Shown: positions 46,302 through 55,488, counted from the stretch's first letter. The stretch is DNA of 64,000 nt from Paenibacillus kribbensis (GCF_002240415.1 NZ_CP020028.1:2815501-2879500), one strand, 5' to 3'. Numbers and translations are program-made. The notes: a model not told the origin generated them from the sequence alone.

Positions 46302-46667
46302 ATGGATAAGCTGAATCTGGGCGATTCCGAGTTGAAGGTCATGTCTGTCCTCTGGCAGGAAGGCGATACAACAGCCAAGCATATCGCCGGTATTTTGTCC
46401 GACAGCTACGGCTGGAATGTAAATACGACATATACGCTCATCAAGCGCTGCATCAAAAAAGGAGCGATTCAACGCTCCGAACCGAACTTCATTTGCCATG
46501 CGCTGGTGTCTCAAGAGGAAGTGCAGAGAAAAAGCACAATGGATCTGGTGAACAAAATTTTCGACGGTTCCACCAACAAGCTATTCGCTTCACTGCTCGG
46601 CAAAAAGGAACTTTCCAATGAGCAGATTGACCGGCTGAAAAAAATGGTAGACGAGTTGGATGAATGA
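46302..46667 (+). CDS. blaI: BlaI/MecI/CopY-family repressor
   Basis: 121 residues. A winged helix ('LNLGDSELKVMSVLWQEGDT', 'WNVNTTYTLIKRCIKKGAIQ') is followed by a C-terminal dimer domain. In the family, the M56 metalloprotease partner triggers cleavage of the repressor in the region between the two domains. It overlaps or abuts the M56 gene, as expected for such a pair. GGAAGGAG precedes ATG 46302. Confidence 0.92.
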   Translation: MDKLNLGDSELKVMSVLWQEGDTTAKHIAGILSDSYGWNVNTTYTLIKRCIKKGAIQRSEPNFICHALVSQEEVQRKSTMDLVNKIFDGSTNKLFASLLGKKELSNEQIDRLKKMVDELDE

Positions 46668-46677
46668 GGTGCTTATG

Positions 46678-48183
46678 ATGAACTGGCTGCAAATGGATAT
46701 TTCCGCAGCTCTGATGATCGTTATTGTGGTCGGTGTGCGGGCATTGAACAAAAACACGCTCCCCCGCTCTGCTTTTTTATGGCTGTGGGCGATCGTCTGG
46801 CTGCGACTCTGCATTCCTTTTTCCCTGCCTTCGGAATGGAATCTGTATTCGTTGTTGAATACAGCGGCCAATAAGCTGAGTGGTCCAACGAATATGGCAG
46901 CTACGGCAGTTCCTACTTCTCCGGTGGCTACCTGGACAGCGGCTTTATCGGATTCAACGCCCCCCCAACAATCATGGGGCGTACTGTCCGTACTGCCTTC
47001 CACTTTTCCGCAATCAGCACCTGACGCGTCGGCATGGCTGCTCGTCTGGCTGATAGGTGCAATCGGGCTCGTAGTGTTTTTCACCGTAGCGTATATCAGG
47101 TGGTATCGCCGTTTCCGCTTTGCCCGTCCGGTCAAGCATGAATTTGTAGATCGCTGGCTATCCCGCCATCGTCTGCTGCGGAGCATTCAGATCAGACAGA
47201 CTGAGAAAATTGCTTCTCCACTTACATACGGGATTATTCGGCCTGTTATTTTAATGCCCGTAACAATAGATTGGAGCGATCACAAGCGACTGGAATATGT
47301 TTTGACTCATGAATACGTGCATATCCGCCGCTTCGACAGCGGTACGAAAATGTTGCTACTGCTGGCGTTCTGTCTACACTGGTACAACCCGTTTGTATGG
47401 CTGACGTATGTACTTGTTAACCGGGATATAGAGTTGTACTGTGATGAGGCGGTAATACGACGTCTTGGCTATCAGCGGCGCTCCGATTATGCGCGCACCC
47501 TGATCCATATGGAAGAGCAAAAGCTGGCACTGCCATCCATGAACAATTATTTTAGCAAATTAGCCATTGAAGAAAGGATTGAATCTATTATGAAAATGAA
47601 AAAAACAACAGTTGCAGGTGCACTATCTGCTTGCCTGCTTATCGGAAGTCTAGCGACTGTACTAGCAACCTCTCCTGCCAGCGCTTCTATCGCGGCCTCG
47701 CATGCTGGTTCTGCTACGTTAGCGAAACATGCGAATGAATATCGTGCCGGAGAAACCTGGAAAGTAAACAACGAATGGGAATTTACCGTCAATTCGGTTC
47801 GCGAGACCACACTAGAGGGCAACACGATAGATGGTAACCGACCGGCCAAGCAGGTGCTAATCGTGAACTACAGCTACAAGAACATTCGTCCAGCTGGAGG
47901 CGAGCCACTCGCGTTCTCCAAGGCTCATTTTTGGATGACAGATGCACACGATCCGGAAAATAATAGTGCAGACGGCTCGCATTACACCCTATTCGTGCCT
48001 GGCATGGATCGCATCGGGGTTGTAAATCCGGGCCAAAGCGTACAGGGCGCAGAATGGGTTTACGCTTTTTATGACAAAAAGACCGATAAGGTTGAATTCA
48101 ACGTTGGTGCCTACGACTCGCATGAGAAGCTGCATGAAACCAAATTTATTGTGCCTGTAGAAGCACATAAGGCAGCGAAGTAA
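46678..48183 (+). CDS. BlaR1-type M56 metalloprotease with non-PBP sensor domain
   Basis: About 501 residues. Membrane helices flank the zinc protease domain with HEYVH (His217-His221 counted from ATG 46660) and the downstream 'ELYCDEAV' Glu. A further helix near 320 precedes an extracellular C-terminal domain of about 150 residues ('KVNNEWEFTVNSVRETTLEG', 'VLIVNYSYKNI') that looks like a DUF4352-type beta-sandwich. There is no penicillin-binding SxxK/KTG domain. Start ATG 46678, six bases after GAGGTG. It probably transmits a non-beta-lactam envelope signal to BlaI. Confidence 0.85.
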   Translation: MNWLQMDISAALMIVIVVGVRALNKNTLPRSAFLWLWAIVWLRLCIPFSLPSEWNLYSLLNTAANKLSGPTNMAATAVPTSPVATWTAALSDSTPPQQSWGVLSVLPSTFPQSAPDASAWLLVWLIGAIGLVVFFTVAYIRWYRRFRFARPVKHEFVDRWLSRHRLLRSIQIRQTEKIASPLTYGIIRPVILMPVTIDWSDHKRLEYVLTHEYVHIRRFDSGTKMLLLLAFCLHWYNPFVWLTYVLVNRDIELYCDEAVIRRLGYQRRSDYARTLIHMEEQKLALPSMNNYFSKLAIEERIESIMKMKKTTVAGALSACLLIGSLATVLATSPASASIAASHAGSATLAKHANEYRAGETWKVNNEWEFTVNSVRETTLEGNTIDGNRPAKQVLIVNYSYKNIRPAGGEPLAFSKAHFWMTDAHDPENNSADGSHYTLFVPGMDRIGVVNPGQSVQGAEWVYAFYDKKTDKVEFNVGAYDSHEKLHETKFIVPVEAHKAAK

Positions 48184-48268
48184 AAGAGCATTGTCCAAAT
48201 ATGCAGGAATGCTGTTAACCCTATATATGAGTAAGAATAAATAATGAAACACTGACCTTGCTGCTAAT

Positions 48269-48313
48269 CTGCGGTCGCCTTAAACGTACATGTTAATAGC
48301 GATCGCAGGTTTT
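48269..48313. terminator. Hairpin terminator after the M56 gene
   Basis: CTGCGGTCGC and GCGATCGCAG pair with one G-U around a 20-base loop and are followed by GTTTTGTT. It separates the M56 gene from the convergent LysR gene. Confidence 0.55.
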
Positions 48314-48323
48314 GTTATTCAGT

Positions 48324-49211
48324 CTATATGTTCTGCTTGGATATCGCCCCGAAATATTCTACAACTACCTCACGGAATTCCAGGGCAGCCCGTGAAATGT
48401 ACCGACTCCTGTGCCATAATAAAGCTATCTCACGTACCAATTTATGATTCTCTACTTGGAGATATTTGAGATGTTCCCGTGAATTTCTTGCCGTGCTTGG
48501 TATGAAGGCTATACCAATTTCGGCTTCCACAAGAGTACTAAGCCTTGCAGGTTCATCCCCCTCATACACATATTTAGGCACAAAACCATCCGATTTGCAT
48601 ACAGAGTCCACTAAATCACGAGTACCGTAGCCTCTCTTTACACCGACAAACCATTCATCCCTCAGCTCTGCCAAGGATACGCTGCTTCGATCTGCCAGCC
48701 GATGTCCCTTGGGAACAGCTACAAGGATTGGGTCGATAAACACGATTTGACATTCGATCTCATCCCCCTCTATAGGCGGTGACGACAAGCAAAAATCGAC
48801 CTCTCCTCTATGAAGAAGCGTAACCATTTCTTGCGTGGTCAGCATTTGCACATGAAATTGAATATAGGGTCGCTTTTTCCGAAACTCTCGAAGGATATTT
48901 GGTAATGTGCTTGCGGTGGTCACCGCCAATTCGAGTGTGCCATGTTCCGGGCTTAATAAATCGCTAAGTTCCTGCTTCCCCTGTTCCAATTCAAACAAAG
49001 CCCTCTCTGCACGGTGAAGGAATCTGCTTCCGAACTCATTCAATCGCAGTTTCCTCCCTGTTCGATCGAATAAAGAGACCCCCAGATCTTCCTCCAGGCG
49101 TTGAATTGTTTTGCTCAGCGACGATTGAGTAACGTGCAGACTTCGTGCAGCTTCGGTTACATGTTCCAAACGAGCTACCGCGAGAAAATATTGCAGTTGA
49201 AGAAGTTCCAT
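48324..49211 (-). CDS. LysR-family regulator
   Basis: 295 residues. HTH 'EHVTEAARSLHVTQSSLSKT' near the N-terminus; effector domain from about residue 92 ('GTLELAVTTASTLPNILREF'). GAGG precedes ATG 49211. It diverges from an MFS exporter, 111 bp apart, and is the likely regulator of that gene. Confidence 0.9.
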   Translation of the reverse strand: MELLQLQYFLAVARLEHVTEAARSLHVTQSSLSKTIQRLEEDLGVSLFDRTGRKLRLNEFGSRFLHRAERALFELEQGKQELSDLLSPEHGTLELAVTTASTLPNILREFRKKRPYIQFHVQMLTTQEMVTLLHRGEVDFCLSSPPIEGDEIECQIVFIDPILVAVPKGHRLADRSSVSLAELRDEWFVGVKRGYGTRDLVDSVCKSDGFVPKYVYEGDEPARLSTLVEAEIGIAFIPSTARNSREHLKYLQVENHKLVREIALLWHRSRYISRAALEFREVVVEYFGAISKQNI

Positions 49212-49322
49212 TTCAAACCTCCATTCATTCCCTCAAGTCAATGAGATTATAACATCAAATGCATTGGAATAAATAATTGATTTCAAGTACGATGATATTA
49301 ATTCGCTTTGGGGGGACCAAAA

Positions 49323-50708
49323 ATGAGTGTTCGCAACTGGTGGTTAATGATTTCAGTTGGTCTAGGGATACTATTGAACCCATTAAGTTCTTCGATAGTT
49401 TCTGTTGCTATTCCAAGTCTGCAAAATGTGTTCCAACTTGACTTTACAGGTGTTTCCTGGATTATTTTTTCTTTCTACATTACTAGTAGCATCGCTCAAC
49501 CTGTCATGGGAAAGGCCAGCGATTTATTCGGTCGCAGGAAGATATTTCTTACCGGACTTGTTATAGCCTTCATTGCATCATTATTAGCTCCATTATCACC
49601 AAACTTCGGGTGGCTCATCGTGTTCCGCATTGTGCAATCCATCGGAACAAGCATGATGGTAGGGGTTGGAATGGCCATTGTTCGAATCCATATTACAGAG
49701 AAACAAGCGACTGCGCTGTCTGTTTTGTCCATATTCCTGTCAGGAGCGGCAGCAATTGGACCCTTTATTGGCGGGGTTTTGATTCATTGGTGGGATTGGC
49801 CTGCTATCTTTTTCGTCAATATTCCGTTTGTGTTGGCTAGCTTTCTATTGGCTTGGAGGACTATTCCTAAGGACGAACCGCCAATATCCGTTGCACGCAA
49901 CATGTCCTTTCGTAAATGGTTTGATTTGATTGATGCATCAGGGATTCTGCTCTTCACATTGGGTCTGGTTGCCCTGCTCGTTGGATTACTCTCGGCAAAA
50001 TCATCTGGGCATATCTCATTAGAAAATGTCATTGTCGGGCTGATAGGCCTCGTTGCGCTGGGGGCATTCGTACGATATGAGTTAAAAGCGACGACACCCT
50101 TTATTCCTTTACGCACATTCGCCAAATATCCTACGATGACTTGGGTTAATATCGAATTCATGCTCGTTAATGTACTTTATTACTCGCTCTTTTTCGGGGT
50201 TCCATCCTACTTGCAAATAGCACGTCATGTCAGCGAGTTCCAAACAGGGCTTCTCATGCTAAGCTTAGGCTTGTGCTCGCTAGCTACTTCTCCAATAGCA
50301 GGACGATGGATCGATAAATCAGGACCCAGACCGGCATTGCTAATGTCCGCAATTCTGATGACATTGGGGTCGGTGTGGCTCGTGACATTGAGTCAAACTT
50401 CACCGGTTATCAGCGTGTGTTTGGCTCTGGCTGCATTCGGTATTAGCAACGGGTTGAACAATGTAGGTATGCAAGCAGCCATGTTCCAAAGTTCTCCAAA
50501 AGAAATAATCGGTGTAGCATCCGGATTATTTAATACATCAAGATACCTGGGAACCATTCTCTCTTCATTGTTGATAAGTATCGTAATGGGAGGTAAGTTC
50601 AGCTTCGAGGGATTTCAAGTGCTTGGGATTATCCTCACGGTAATTGCATTGTCTTTGGTATTCATGAGTTGGCGACGCCGGGAGTCAGGACAATTGCAAG
50701 AGTCGTAG
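49323..50708 (+). CDS. MFS multidrug transporter (DHA2/EmrB type)
   Basis: About 461 residues with 14 predicted helices. The motif A region 'GKASDLFGRRKIFLTGLVIA' and the motif C-like 'IFLSGAAAIGPFIGGVLIHW' point to a proton-driven drug exporter. ATG 49323 lies after GGGGGGACC; the earlier ATG at 49308 overlaps this site. Probably under the divergent LysR protein. Confidence 0.88.
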   Translation: MSVRNWWLMISVGLGILLNPLSSSIVSVAIPSLQNVFQLDFTGVSWIIFSFYITSSIAQPVMGKASDLFGRRKIFLTGLVIAFIASLLAPLSPNFGWLIVFRIVQSIGTSMMVGVGMAIVRIHITEKQATALSVLSIFLSGAAAIGPFIGGVLIHWWDWPAIFFVNIPFVLASFLLAWRTIPKDEPPISVARNMSFRKWFDLIDASGILLFTLGLVALLVGLLSAKSSGHISLENVIVGLIGLVALGAFVRYELKATTPFIPLRTFAKYPTMTWVNIEFMLVNVLYYSLFFGVPSYLQIARHVSEFQTGLLMLSLGLCSLATSPIAGRWIDKSGPRPALLMSAILMTLGSVWLVTLSQTSPVISVCLALAAFGISNGLNNVGMQAAMFQSSPKEIIGVASGLFNTSRYLGTILSSLLISIVMGGKFSFEGFQVLGIILTVIALSLVFMSWRRRESGQLQES

Positions 50709-50802
50709 GTTTCACCAAGTTCAAATTTACAAATCATTGCGTGGTACGAATCATCATGCACCAAATGTCATTGGTTTGGCCAATCCTGATTCTGATATTC
50801 AA

Positions 50803-50836
50803 GCCGCTGATTTCCACATATCTTCTAATCAGCGGC
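50803..50836. terminator. Hairpin downstream of the MFS gene
   Basis: GCCGCTGATT and AATCAGCGGC are perfect 10-bp arms around 14 bases, without a clear T tract. Its right arm and the following AAAAATTCAA resemble 18155-18176. Confidence 0.45.
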
Positions 50837-50849
50837 CTAAAAATTCAAC

Positions 50850-51340
50850 TTTTATTAATGAAGGACAAATGCTTCCATGATATATCGATTACAGATATTG
50901 TAAAACGGGCTGGTGTGTCTCGAACTGCCTACTACCGCAACTACGACTCTAAAGAGGATATATTGCGAAGCGTAATGAAGGAAATCGTGGATAAAGTCAT
51001 AGTTGCCATGAATCTGCGTCTTCCAATAAGTAACACATATGAATACTGGTACTCCTTATTCCACATGCTAAAACAACATGCCGATAGTTTACAAATACTT
51101 CTCATGGCGAATTTCGGAGATGCATTACTAAGCGAAATACACAGCATAATGCAGAGTTCTGTATCCAAAGATAGTATCCAGGAAAATTACAAATCTTATT
51201 TTTGGAGTGATGCCATTTACAGTGTAGCAGCGAGTTGGATTCGAGATGGTATGCAGCAGACGGCCGAGGAAATGGCGAAGATTTGCTATCAAATCATAGA
51301 TCGCATGAATGAGGATTGTCATAGCACTCAAAAAGAATAG
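50850..51340 (+). pseudogene. Truncated tetR copy (491-bp direct repeat, copy 2)
   Basis: This repeats 8100-8590 without indels. It lacks the first 34 residues of the TetR protein, including helix 1 of the DNA-binding domain. The frame continues upstream into unrelated sequence to 50669, with no ribosome binding site; an internal ATG at 50859 could at best give a protein without helix 1. Protein differences from the intact copy are mostly conservative (Q to S, D to E, N to S), so it was probably under selection for some time or came from a related allele. Its end overlaps the GNAT gene. Confidence 0.8.
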
Positions 51341-51804
51341 GTCGATAAACCAGACAGCTCTTTGACCATTACCTTTTCTCCGTTTATATCTAGCTCTCCA
51401 TTAAAACGAAAACCAAACTTTTGGTATAAATACAAGGCTCGGTGATTGTCCTCATAAAGACTTAGATAGATCTCTTTACAATGGTATAAATTGACAAGAT
51501 GTTCAATAAGTGCTGTAAGCATCATTTTCCCAAATCCCTGTCCCTGGAAATTCTCGTCAATCATGAATCGATCCAACCATACTCGGCCGCTATGACCTTC
51601 TCCAGGAAAGAATCCATACATGGCAAACCCAATCAAAACATGTTCCCAATAAAGTCCTGCTGGTCGGTAGAAAGTGCAATCTTTAGCATCTTCCAAACTT
51701 TGTTCTGAAGCTTCAATATATGATTTTTGATGATCGCTTACACGCAAAGACAATATTTCTTTCACATTTTCCTTAGTCACTTCTCTAATAGAGACTGTCA
51801 TCAT
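51328..51804 (-). CDS. GNAT acetyltransferase (BltD/PaiA-like)
   Basis: 158 residues. The acetyl-CoA loop is 'FQGQGFGKMML', followed by 'CKEIYLSLYEDNHRALYLYQ' and 'KFGFRFNGE'. The family acetylates polyamines and related amines. The last three codons and the stop come from the tetR repeat, so the original C-terminus may differ slightly. A MerR-type promoter in front and the divergent BmrR-like gene suggest drug- or polyamine-inducible expression, as in the blt system, although no Blt transporter lies adjacent. Confidence 0.85.
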   Translation of the reverse strand: MMTVSIREVTKENVKEILSLRVSDHQKSYIEASEQSLEDAKDCTFYRPAGLYWEHVLIGFAMYGFFPGEGHSGRVWLDRFMIDENFQGQGFGKMMLTALIEHLVNLYHCKEIYLSLYEDNHRALYLYQKFGFRFNGELDINGEKVMVKELSGLSTYSF

Positions 51805-51930
51805 ATCAACCTTTTCCTGTACATAATTTATGATTCCTAATTTCTACTGCAATAAAGTTAAGCGTGTGGTCACAGCAGTAGCCAGCACAACAAGGTCTTC
51901 TCTCCCTTGCTTTGGCTCATTACTATTCAT

Positions 51931-51961
51931 ACAATAAGGTATACCGTAACCAGATAGTCAA
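51931..51961 (-). promoter_or_regulatory. MerR-type promoter of the GNAT gene
   Basis: On the minus strand TTGACT (51961-51956), 19 bp, TATTGT (51936-51931), with GGTATACC in the spacer. The spacer length and dyad are as in BmrR/BltR-controlled promoters. Confidence 0.65.
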
Positions 51962-51972
51962 GTGAGGATGAA

Positions 51973-52812
51973 ATGATGAAAAAAAATTCGGAAACGTATT
52001 TTACAACAGGACAATTCGCTAAAATATGCAAGGTAAATAAGAGGACTTTATTTCATTATGATGAGATTGGGCTATTCCAACCTGCTTTTATAGATGAAAA
52101 CGGGTATCGTTATTATTCTTATCATCAATTTGATTTATTCTCCATTATTACTGTTTTAAAGGAATTAAACGTTCCTTTAAAAGAAATCAAGACGTATCTT
52201 GATGAGAGAACTCCAGAACGAATATTGGATTTGTCGAAACACAAAATATCAGAAGTGAATAAAGAAATCGATAAAATGATTAAAATTAAGCACATATTGG
52301 AAGAAACCATTGTCTATACGCACAAGGGATTAAACTCTACAAGTAGTGAAATTAAATTGGAAGAACATGAAGAGGAAAGAATCATTCGAAGCACTTCATT
52401 GGAGGAAAACAATATAAACGATTACGCTGAATGGATGATGAATTTCAAAAAATTTGAACATAGTACACAATCTGTTGGAGCATCTTTTGTTGGGTCTATG
52501 TTGGATAAAGAAGCTATTTTAGCGGGTAAATATGCCTCAAAGTCGTATCTTTTTGTAAAAACAAACAATAGAAATAACACACATTTTTCAAATTTCATAA
52601 AACCAAAGGGGTTATACGCTGTTGCATATCATCATGGAAGCTATGAAAAGATCGGCAGAACCTATGAGAGACTAATTCAGTATATTGAAAAGGAAAATTT
52701 TCTTATTCAGGAATTTGCTTATGAGGAATATCTTATCGATGAAGTTGGTGCAAAAGATGAGAGTGAATATGTTACTCAAATTACAGTTAGGTTAAAGAGT
52801 AAAAATTTATAG
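51973..52812 (+). CDS. MerR-family regulator with GyrI-like effector domain (BmrR type)
   Basis: 279 residues. HTH 'TTGQFAKICKVNKRTLFHYD', a coiled coil to about residue 120, then a GyrI-like domain ('KPKGLYAVAYHHGSYEKIGR') that binds hydrophobic cations in BmrR/BltR. GAGGATG precedes the ATG (51973 or 51976). It diverges from the GNAT gene and most likely activates it. Lower GC than its neighbours, which may point to a separate origin. Confidence 0.88.
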   Translation: MMKKNSETYFTTGQFAKICKVNKRTLFHYDEIGLFQPAFIDENGYRYYSYHQFDLFSIITVLKELNVPLKEIKTYLDERTPERILDLSKHKISEVNKEIDKMIKIKHILEETIVYTHKGLNSTSSEIKLEEHEEERIIRSTSLEENNINDYAEWMMNFKKFEHSTQSVGASFVGSMLDKEAILAGKYASKSYLFVKTNNRNNTHFSNFIKPKGLYAVAYHHGSYEKIGRTYERLIQYIEKENFLIQEFAYEEYLIDEVGAKDESEYVTQITVRLKSKNL

Positions 52813-52831
52813 TTGTTGAAAAAAAAGAAAT

Positions 52832-52866
52832 AACGCTCCAGGTTGCATTATTGCTGCTGGAACGTT
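52832..52866 (-). terminator. Terminator of the cyclase gene
   Basis: AACGCTCCAG and AACGTTCCAG-type arms (52832-52841 with 52857-52866) with one bulge; minus strand continues ATTTCTTTTTTTT. Confidence 0.6.
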
Positions 52867-52875
52867 GCTCCCCTT

Positions 52876-53634
52876 TTATTCCTCTATGATTGCTACGGGA
52901 CGAGCCCATCCGGCACTCGCTCTTTCCACTTTAACCGGAAAACAGCAGACCTTGAAGCCAAACGGCTTTGGCAGAAGCTCCAAATTGGCCAACTTTTCGA
53001 TCTGGCAATATTCCCGGTCTTTGCCGACATAGTGCGCTGCCCACAGGACGCCATCTCTCGGCTGCTGCTTGTAGGCCTCCGCCTGGAGATTGAGCGGGAT
53101 ATCCCAACCCCAGCCGTCAGTACCAACTACCTTAATTCCTTGATCCAGTAACCACATGGTCGCTTCGGCCGAGACACCAGCATGAAGAAATGCATACTTT
53201 TCATCATACAACCGCTTATCCGCATCGCTCCGGATAAGCACAATATCGAGCGGCTTAAGCTTGTACCCAATGCGGCTCAGCTCCGCAACCAGATCTTCAG
53301 ATGTTACCTCATAGCCGGGCGGCTTAGAACTAAAATCAAGAAGCACGCCATCAGAAAAAAACCACTCTAGCGGCAGTTCGTCAATCGTTCTAGCCGGTTT
53401 CCCTTGCGATGTTGGCCAGTAGTGCCAAGGTGCGTCGACATGCGTCCCCGAATGCGTATTAAGCGTTACAGTTTCGGTAGCCCATGCTTTGCCTTCCGGA
53501 AAGTCGTCAGGTTTCAGACCTAGTAAGGCTGACGCTTGCATCGCGCCTTCGCTATGGCTCGAATACTCGATCTTTGCTGCTATCGGCTCACGGATGCTAG
53601 GGCTTATCGGGACGCTCAAATCAATGAGTCTCAT
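52876..53634 (-). CDS. Cyclase-family (kynurenine formamidase-like) hydrolase
   Basis: About 252 residues. 'LNTHSGTHVDAPWHYW' holds the HxGTHxDxPxH metal motif, and 'LDIVLIRSDADKR' and 'GTDGWGWD' further family residues. Such Mn/Zn enzymes hydrolyse N-formylkynurenine, isatin or related amides. ATG 53634 follows AGAGAGGGA; upstream ATG 53685 lacks one. No tryptophan genes nearby, so substrate is open. Confidence 0.85.
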   Translation of the reverse strand: MRLIDLSVPISPSIREPIAAKIEYSSHSEGAMQASALLGLKPDDFPEGKAWATETVTLNTHSGTHVDAPWHYWPTSQGKPARTIDELPLEWFFSDGVLLDFSSKPPGYEVTSEDLVAELSRIGYKLKPLDIVLIRSDADKRLYDEKYAFLHAGVSAEATMWLLDQGIKVVGTDGWGWDIPLNLQAEAYKQQPRDGVLWAAHYVGKDREYCQIEKLANLELLPKPFGFKVCCFPVKVERASAGWARPVAIIEE

Positions 53635-53733
53635 CGCTTTCCCTCTCTTTCGTTTCTTGTCTATAATTTTCCGTTTCATGGCCATTATACCATATTGCTT
53701 TTACTATCTGGTGACCGTAGTCTTGTTACAGCT

Positions 53734-54111
53734 CTATATTTTGAGGCTAGCCTCACTAGCCAGTAATTTCCCGTCATAATCATTAATTTTCCAATCCAAT
53801 CTCTTTATGGTTTCGTCAATTTCCATCTTTTTTTTTACTAGCTTTTCTCTTTCGTTAGTCAAGATTTTTTTGCGAGCTTCTATGGTACGGTCTCCTTCAA
53901 TAAATAAAGATGTATATTCAATCAACGCCTCTATCGTCAATCCGGCGCTTCGCATGCATTTTATAAATTCGATCCATTTAATATCCTCTTCAGTGTAGTC
54001 ACGGACACCGCTTTCTTTACGGTTTACCGGTGGAATCAAACCAACCTGTTCATAATATCTAAGTGTTGCTGATGTTAAATCAAACTGCTCTGCCACTTTT
54101 GCAATATTCAT
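53734..54111 (-). CDS. MerR-family regulator (AdhR-like)
   Basis: About 125 residues. HTH 'IAKVAEQFDLTSATLRYYEQ' then a dimer helix. GAGGTG stands six bases before ATG 54111. It diverges from an alcohol dehydrogenase, and two CTTAAAG dyads lie between. AdhR-type MerR proteins respond to aldehydes through a conserved Cys; a Cys is present in 'FIKCMRSAGL' (near residue 52). Confidence 0.88.
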   Translation of the reverse strand: MNIAKVAEQFDLTSATLRYYEQVGLIPPVNRKESGVRDYTEEDIKWIEFIKCMRSAGLTIEALIEYTSLFIEGDRTIEARKKILTNEREKLVKKKMEIDETIKRLDWKINDYDGKLLASEASLKI

Positions 54112-54151
54112 TTTCTTCACCTCGTATTTTCTTTATGTATTGACCTTATCA

Positions 54152-54251
54152 CTTAAAGTTAACTTTAAGCAAGATTTACAACTTCAAGCGTAATGGCGTT
54201 TCTTGTTTCAAAATTTCCTCTTGCCTTAAAGTGGGCTTTAAGGTTTAAACT
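54152..54251. promoter_or_regulatory. Twin AdhR-type operators/promoters
   Basis: CTTAAAGTTAACTTTAAG (54152-54169) is a perfect palindrome inside a minus-strand promoter TTGCTT-N18-TAAGGT for the merR gene. CCTTAAAG-TGGG-CTTTAAGG (54223-54242) lies in a plus-strand promoter TTGCCT (54221-54226), 19 bp, TAAACT (54246-54251). Each direction therefore has its own MerR-type box. Confidence 0.7.
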
Positions 54252-54286
54252 ACATAACGAAACCAAAAAAATCGAATGGAGGATGT

Positions 54287-54364
54287 GTAAATGGCGACGA
54301 TATTTTATTCGGTGCAGTTTGGTCAAGGGAGAATGCACCCATCGGAAATGTAACCTTCGCTTGA
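54287..54364 (+). pseudogene. Carboxymuconolactone decarboxylase/cupin remnant
   Basis: The frame ending at TGA 54362-54364 reads 'NGDDILFGAVWSRE' directly followed by '[10 protein letters not shown]'. The first part resembles the start of CMD-family proteins and the second a cupin segment, as if a large internal deletion had joined the ends of a CMD-cupin protein. It lies between the MerR-type promoter and the dehydrogenase, where an aldehyde-stress gene is common. Confidence 0.35.
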
Positions 54365-54401
54365 TTATTTATCATTTATTCATACAAAGGGGTTGAAAAA
54401 T

Positions 54402-55442
54402 ATGTGTCAAACTCGCGTTCTGAGTGTACCAAGTGCAAAAGCACATTTTGAAAAGACCACAATTAAGCGTAGAGAATTGCAGCCACATGATGTTTTAATC
54501 GATATTAAATTTAGCGGGATTTGCCATTCCGACATTCATAGTGCCCATGATGAATGGGGCGGCGGCATCTTCCCCATGGTTCCTGGCCATGAAATTGCCG
54601 GTGTTGTAGAAGCCGTAGGTTCTGAGGTCACTAAGTTTTCTATTGGCGACCGAGTTGGTGTAGGTTGCTATGTAGACTCCTGCGGAGAATGCGAATACTG
54701 CCTGCGAGGCGAAGAGCAATTTTGTACAAAAGGTTTTGTCGCCACCTATAATTCCAGAGACTACGACGGCAATCCAACTTATGGTGGATATAGCCAGAAG
54801 ATTGTTGTAAAAGAAGGTTTTGTTGTTCATATTCCGGACAGCCTAGAGCTGGATGTAGCAAGTCCGCTACTCTGTGCAGGAATCACCACCTATTCTCCTT
54901 TGAAGCACTGGAATGCCGGACCTGGCAAGAAAGTAGCTATTTTGGGAATGGGCGGTTTAGGCCATATGGCGATCCAATATGCGCATGCTATGGGTGCTGA
55001 GGTCACTGTACTGAGTCGGTCGTTGAATAAAAAAGATGAGGCTTTGAGCTTTGGTGCTGATCATTATTTTGCAACAAGTGATCCAGAGACATTCACTGAA
55101 TTGGCGGGCCGTTTCGACCTTATCTTGAACACTGTATCTGCCAATCTTGACGTAGATGCCTACTTATCAATACTAAGCATTGACGGAACAATGGTAAACG
55201 TGGGTGCACCCAGTAAGCCCGATCAATATAATGTCTTTTCCTTAATAATGGGTCGACGCAGTATTGCCGGCTCACTCGTTGGCGGTATCCGTGAAACTCA
55301 AGAGATGCTTGATTTTTCTGCTGAACACGGTATTGCTCCGCAAATCGAAGTCATTGCTGCGGATCAAGTTGACGAAGCTTATGACCGAGTTCTCCGGAGT
55401 GACGTTCGTTATCGGTTCGTGATCGACGTATCTACGTTGTAA
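54402..55442 (+). CDS. NAD(P)-dependent zinc alcohol dehydrogenase (YahK/CAD-like)
   Basis: About 346 residues. Catalytic zinc: Cys in '[20 protein letters not shown]' and His in 'PGHEIAG'. Structural zinc: four Cys in '[20 protein letters not shown]'. Nucleotide loop '[20 protein letters not shown]'. Full-length aldehyde reductase of the cinnamyl alcohol dehydrogenase type. Under a MerR-type promoter, so probably induced by aldehydes. ATG 54402 after AAAGGGG; TTG 54393 is less likely. Confidence 0.9.
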   Translation: MCQTRVLSVPSAKAHFEKTTIKRRELQPHDVLIDIKFSGICHSDIHSAHDEWGGGIFPMVPGHEIAGVVEAVGSEVTKFSIGDRVGVGCYVDSCGECEYCLRGEEQFCTKGFVATYNSRDYDGNPTYGGYSQKIVVKEGFVVHIPDSLELDVASPLLCAGITTYSPLKHWNAGPGKKVAILGMGGLGHMAIQYAHAMGAEVTVLSRSLNKKDEALSFGADHYFATSDPETFTELAGRFDLILNTVSANLDVDAYLSILSIDGTMVNVGAPSKPDQYNVFSLIMGRRSIAGSLVGGIRETQEMLDFSAEHGIAPQIEVIAADQVDEAYDRVLRSDVRYRFVIDVSTL

Positions 55443-55450
55443 CATCAAAA

Positions 55451-55488
55451 AAAGGGCGGCTCTTCTCCGAAGAGCTAGCCCTTTTTTT
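55451..55488 (+). terminator. Strong terminator of the dehydrogenase gene
   Basis: AAAGGGCGGCTCTT-CTCCG-AAGAGCTAGCCCTTT followed by a T tract, nine bases after the stop codon. Confidence 0.85.

Noticed and set aside
46590..47186. 198-codon minus-strand frame
   Set aside because: Antisense to blaI and the M56 gene, with no family features.
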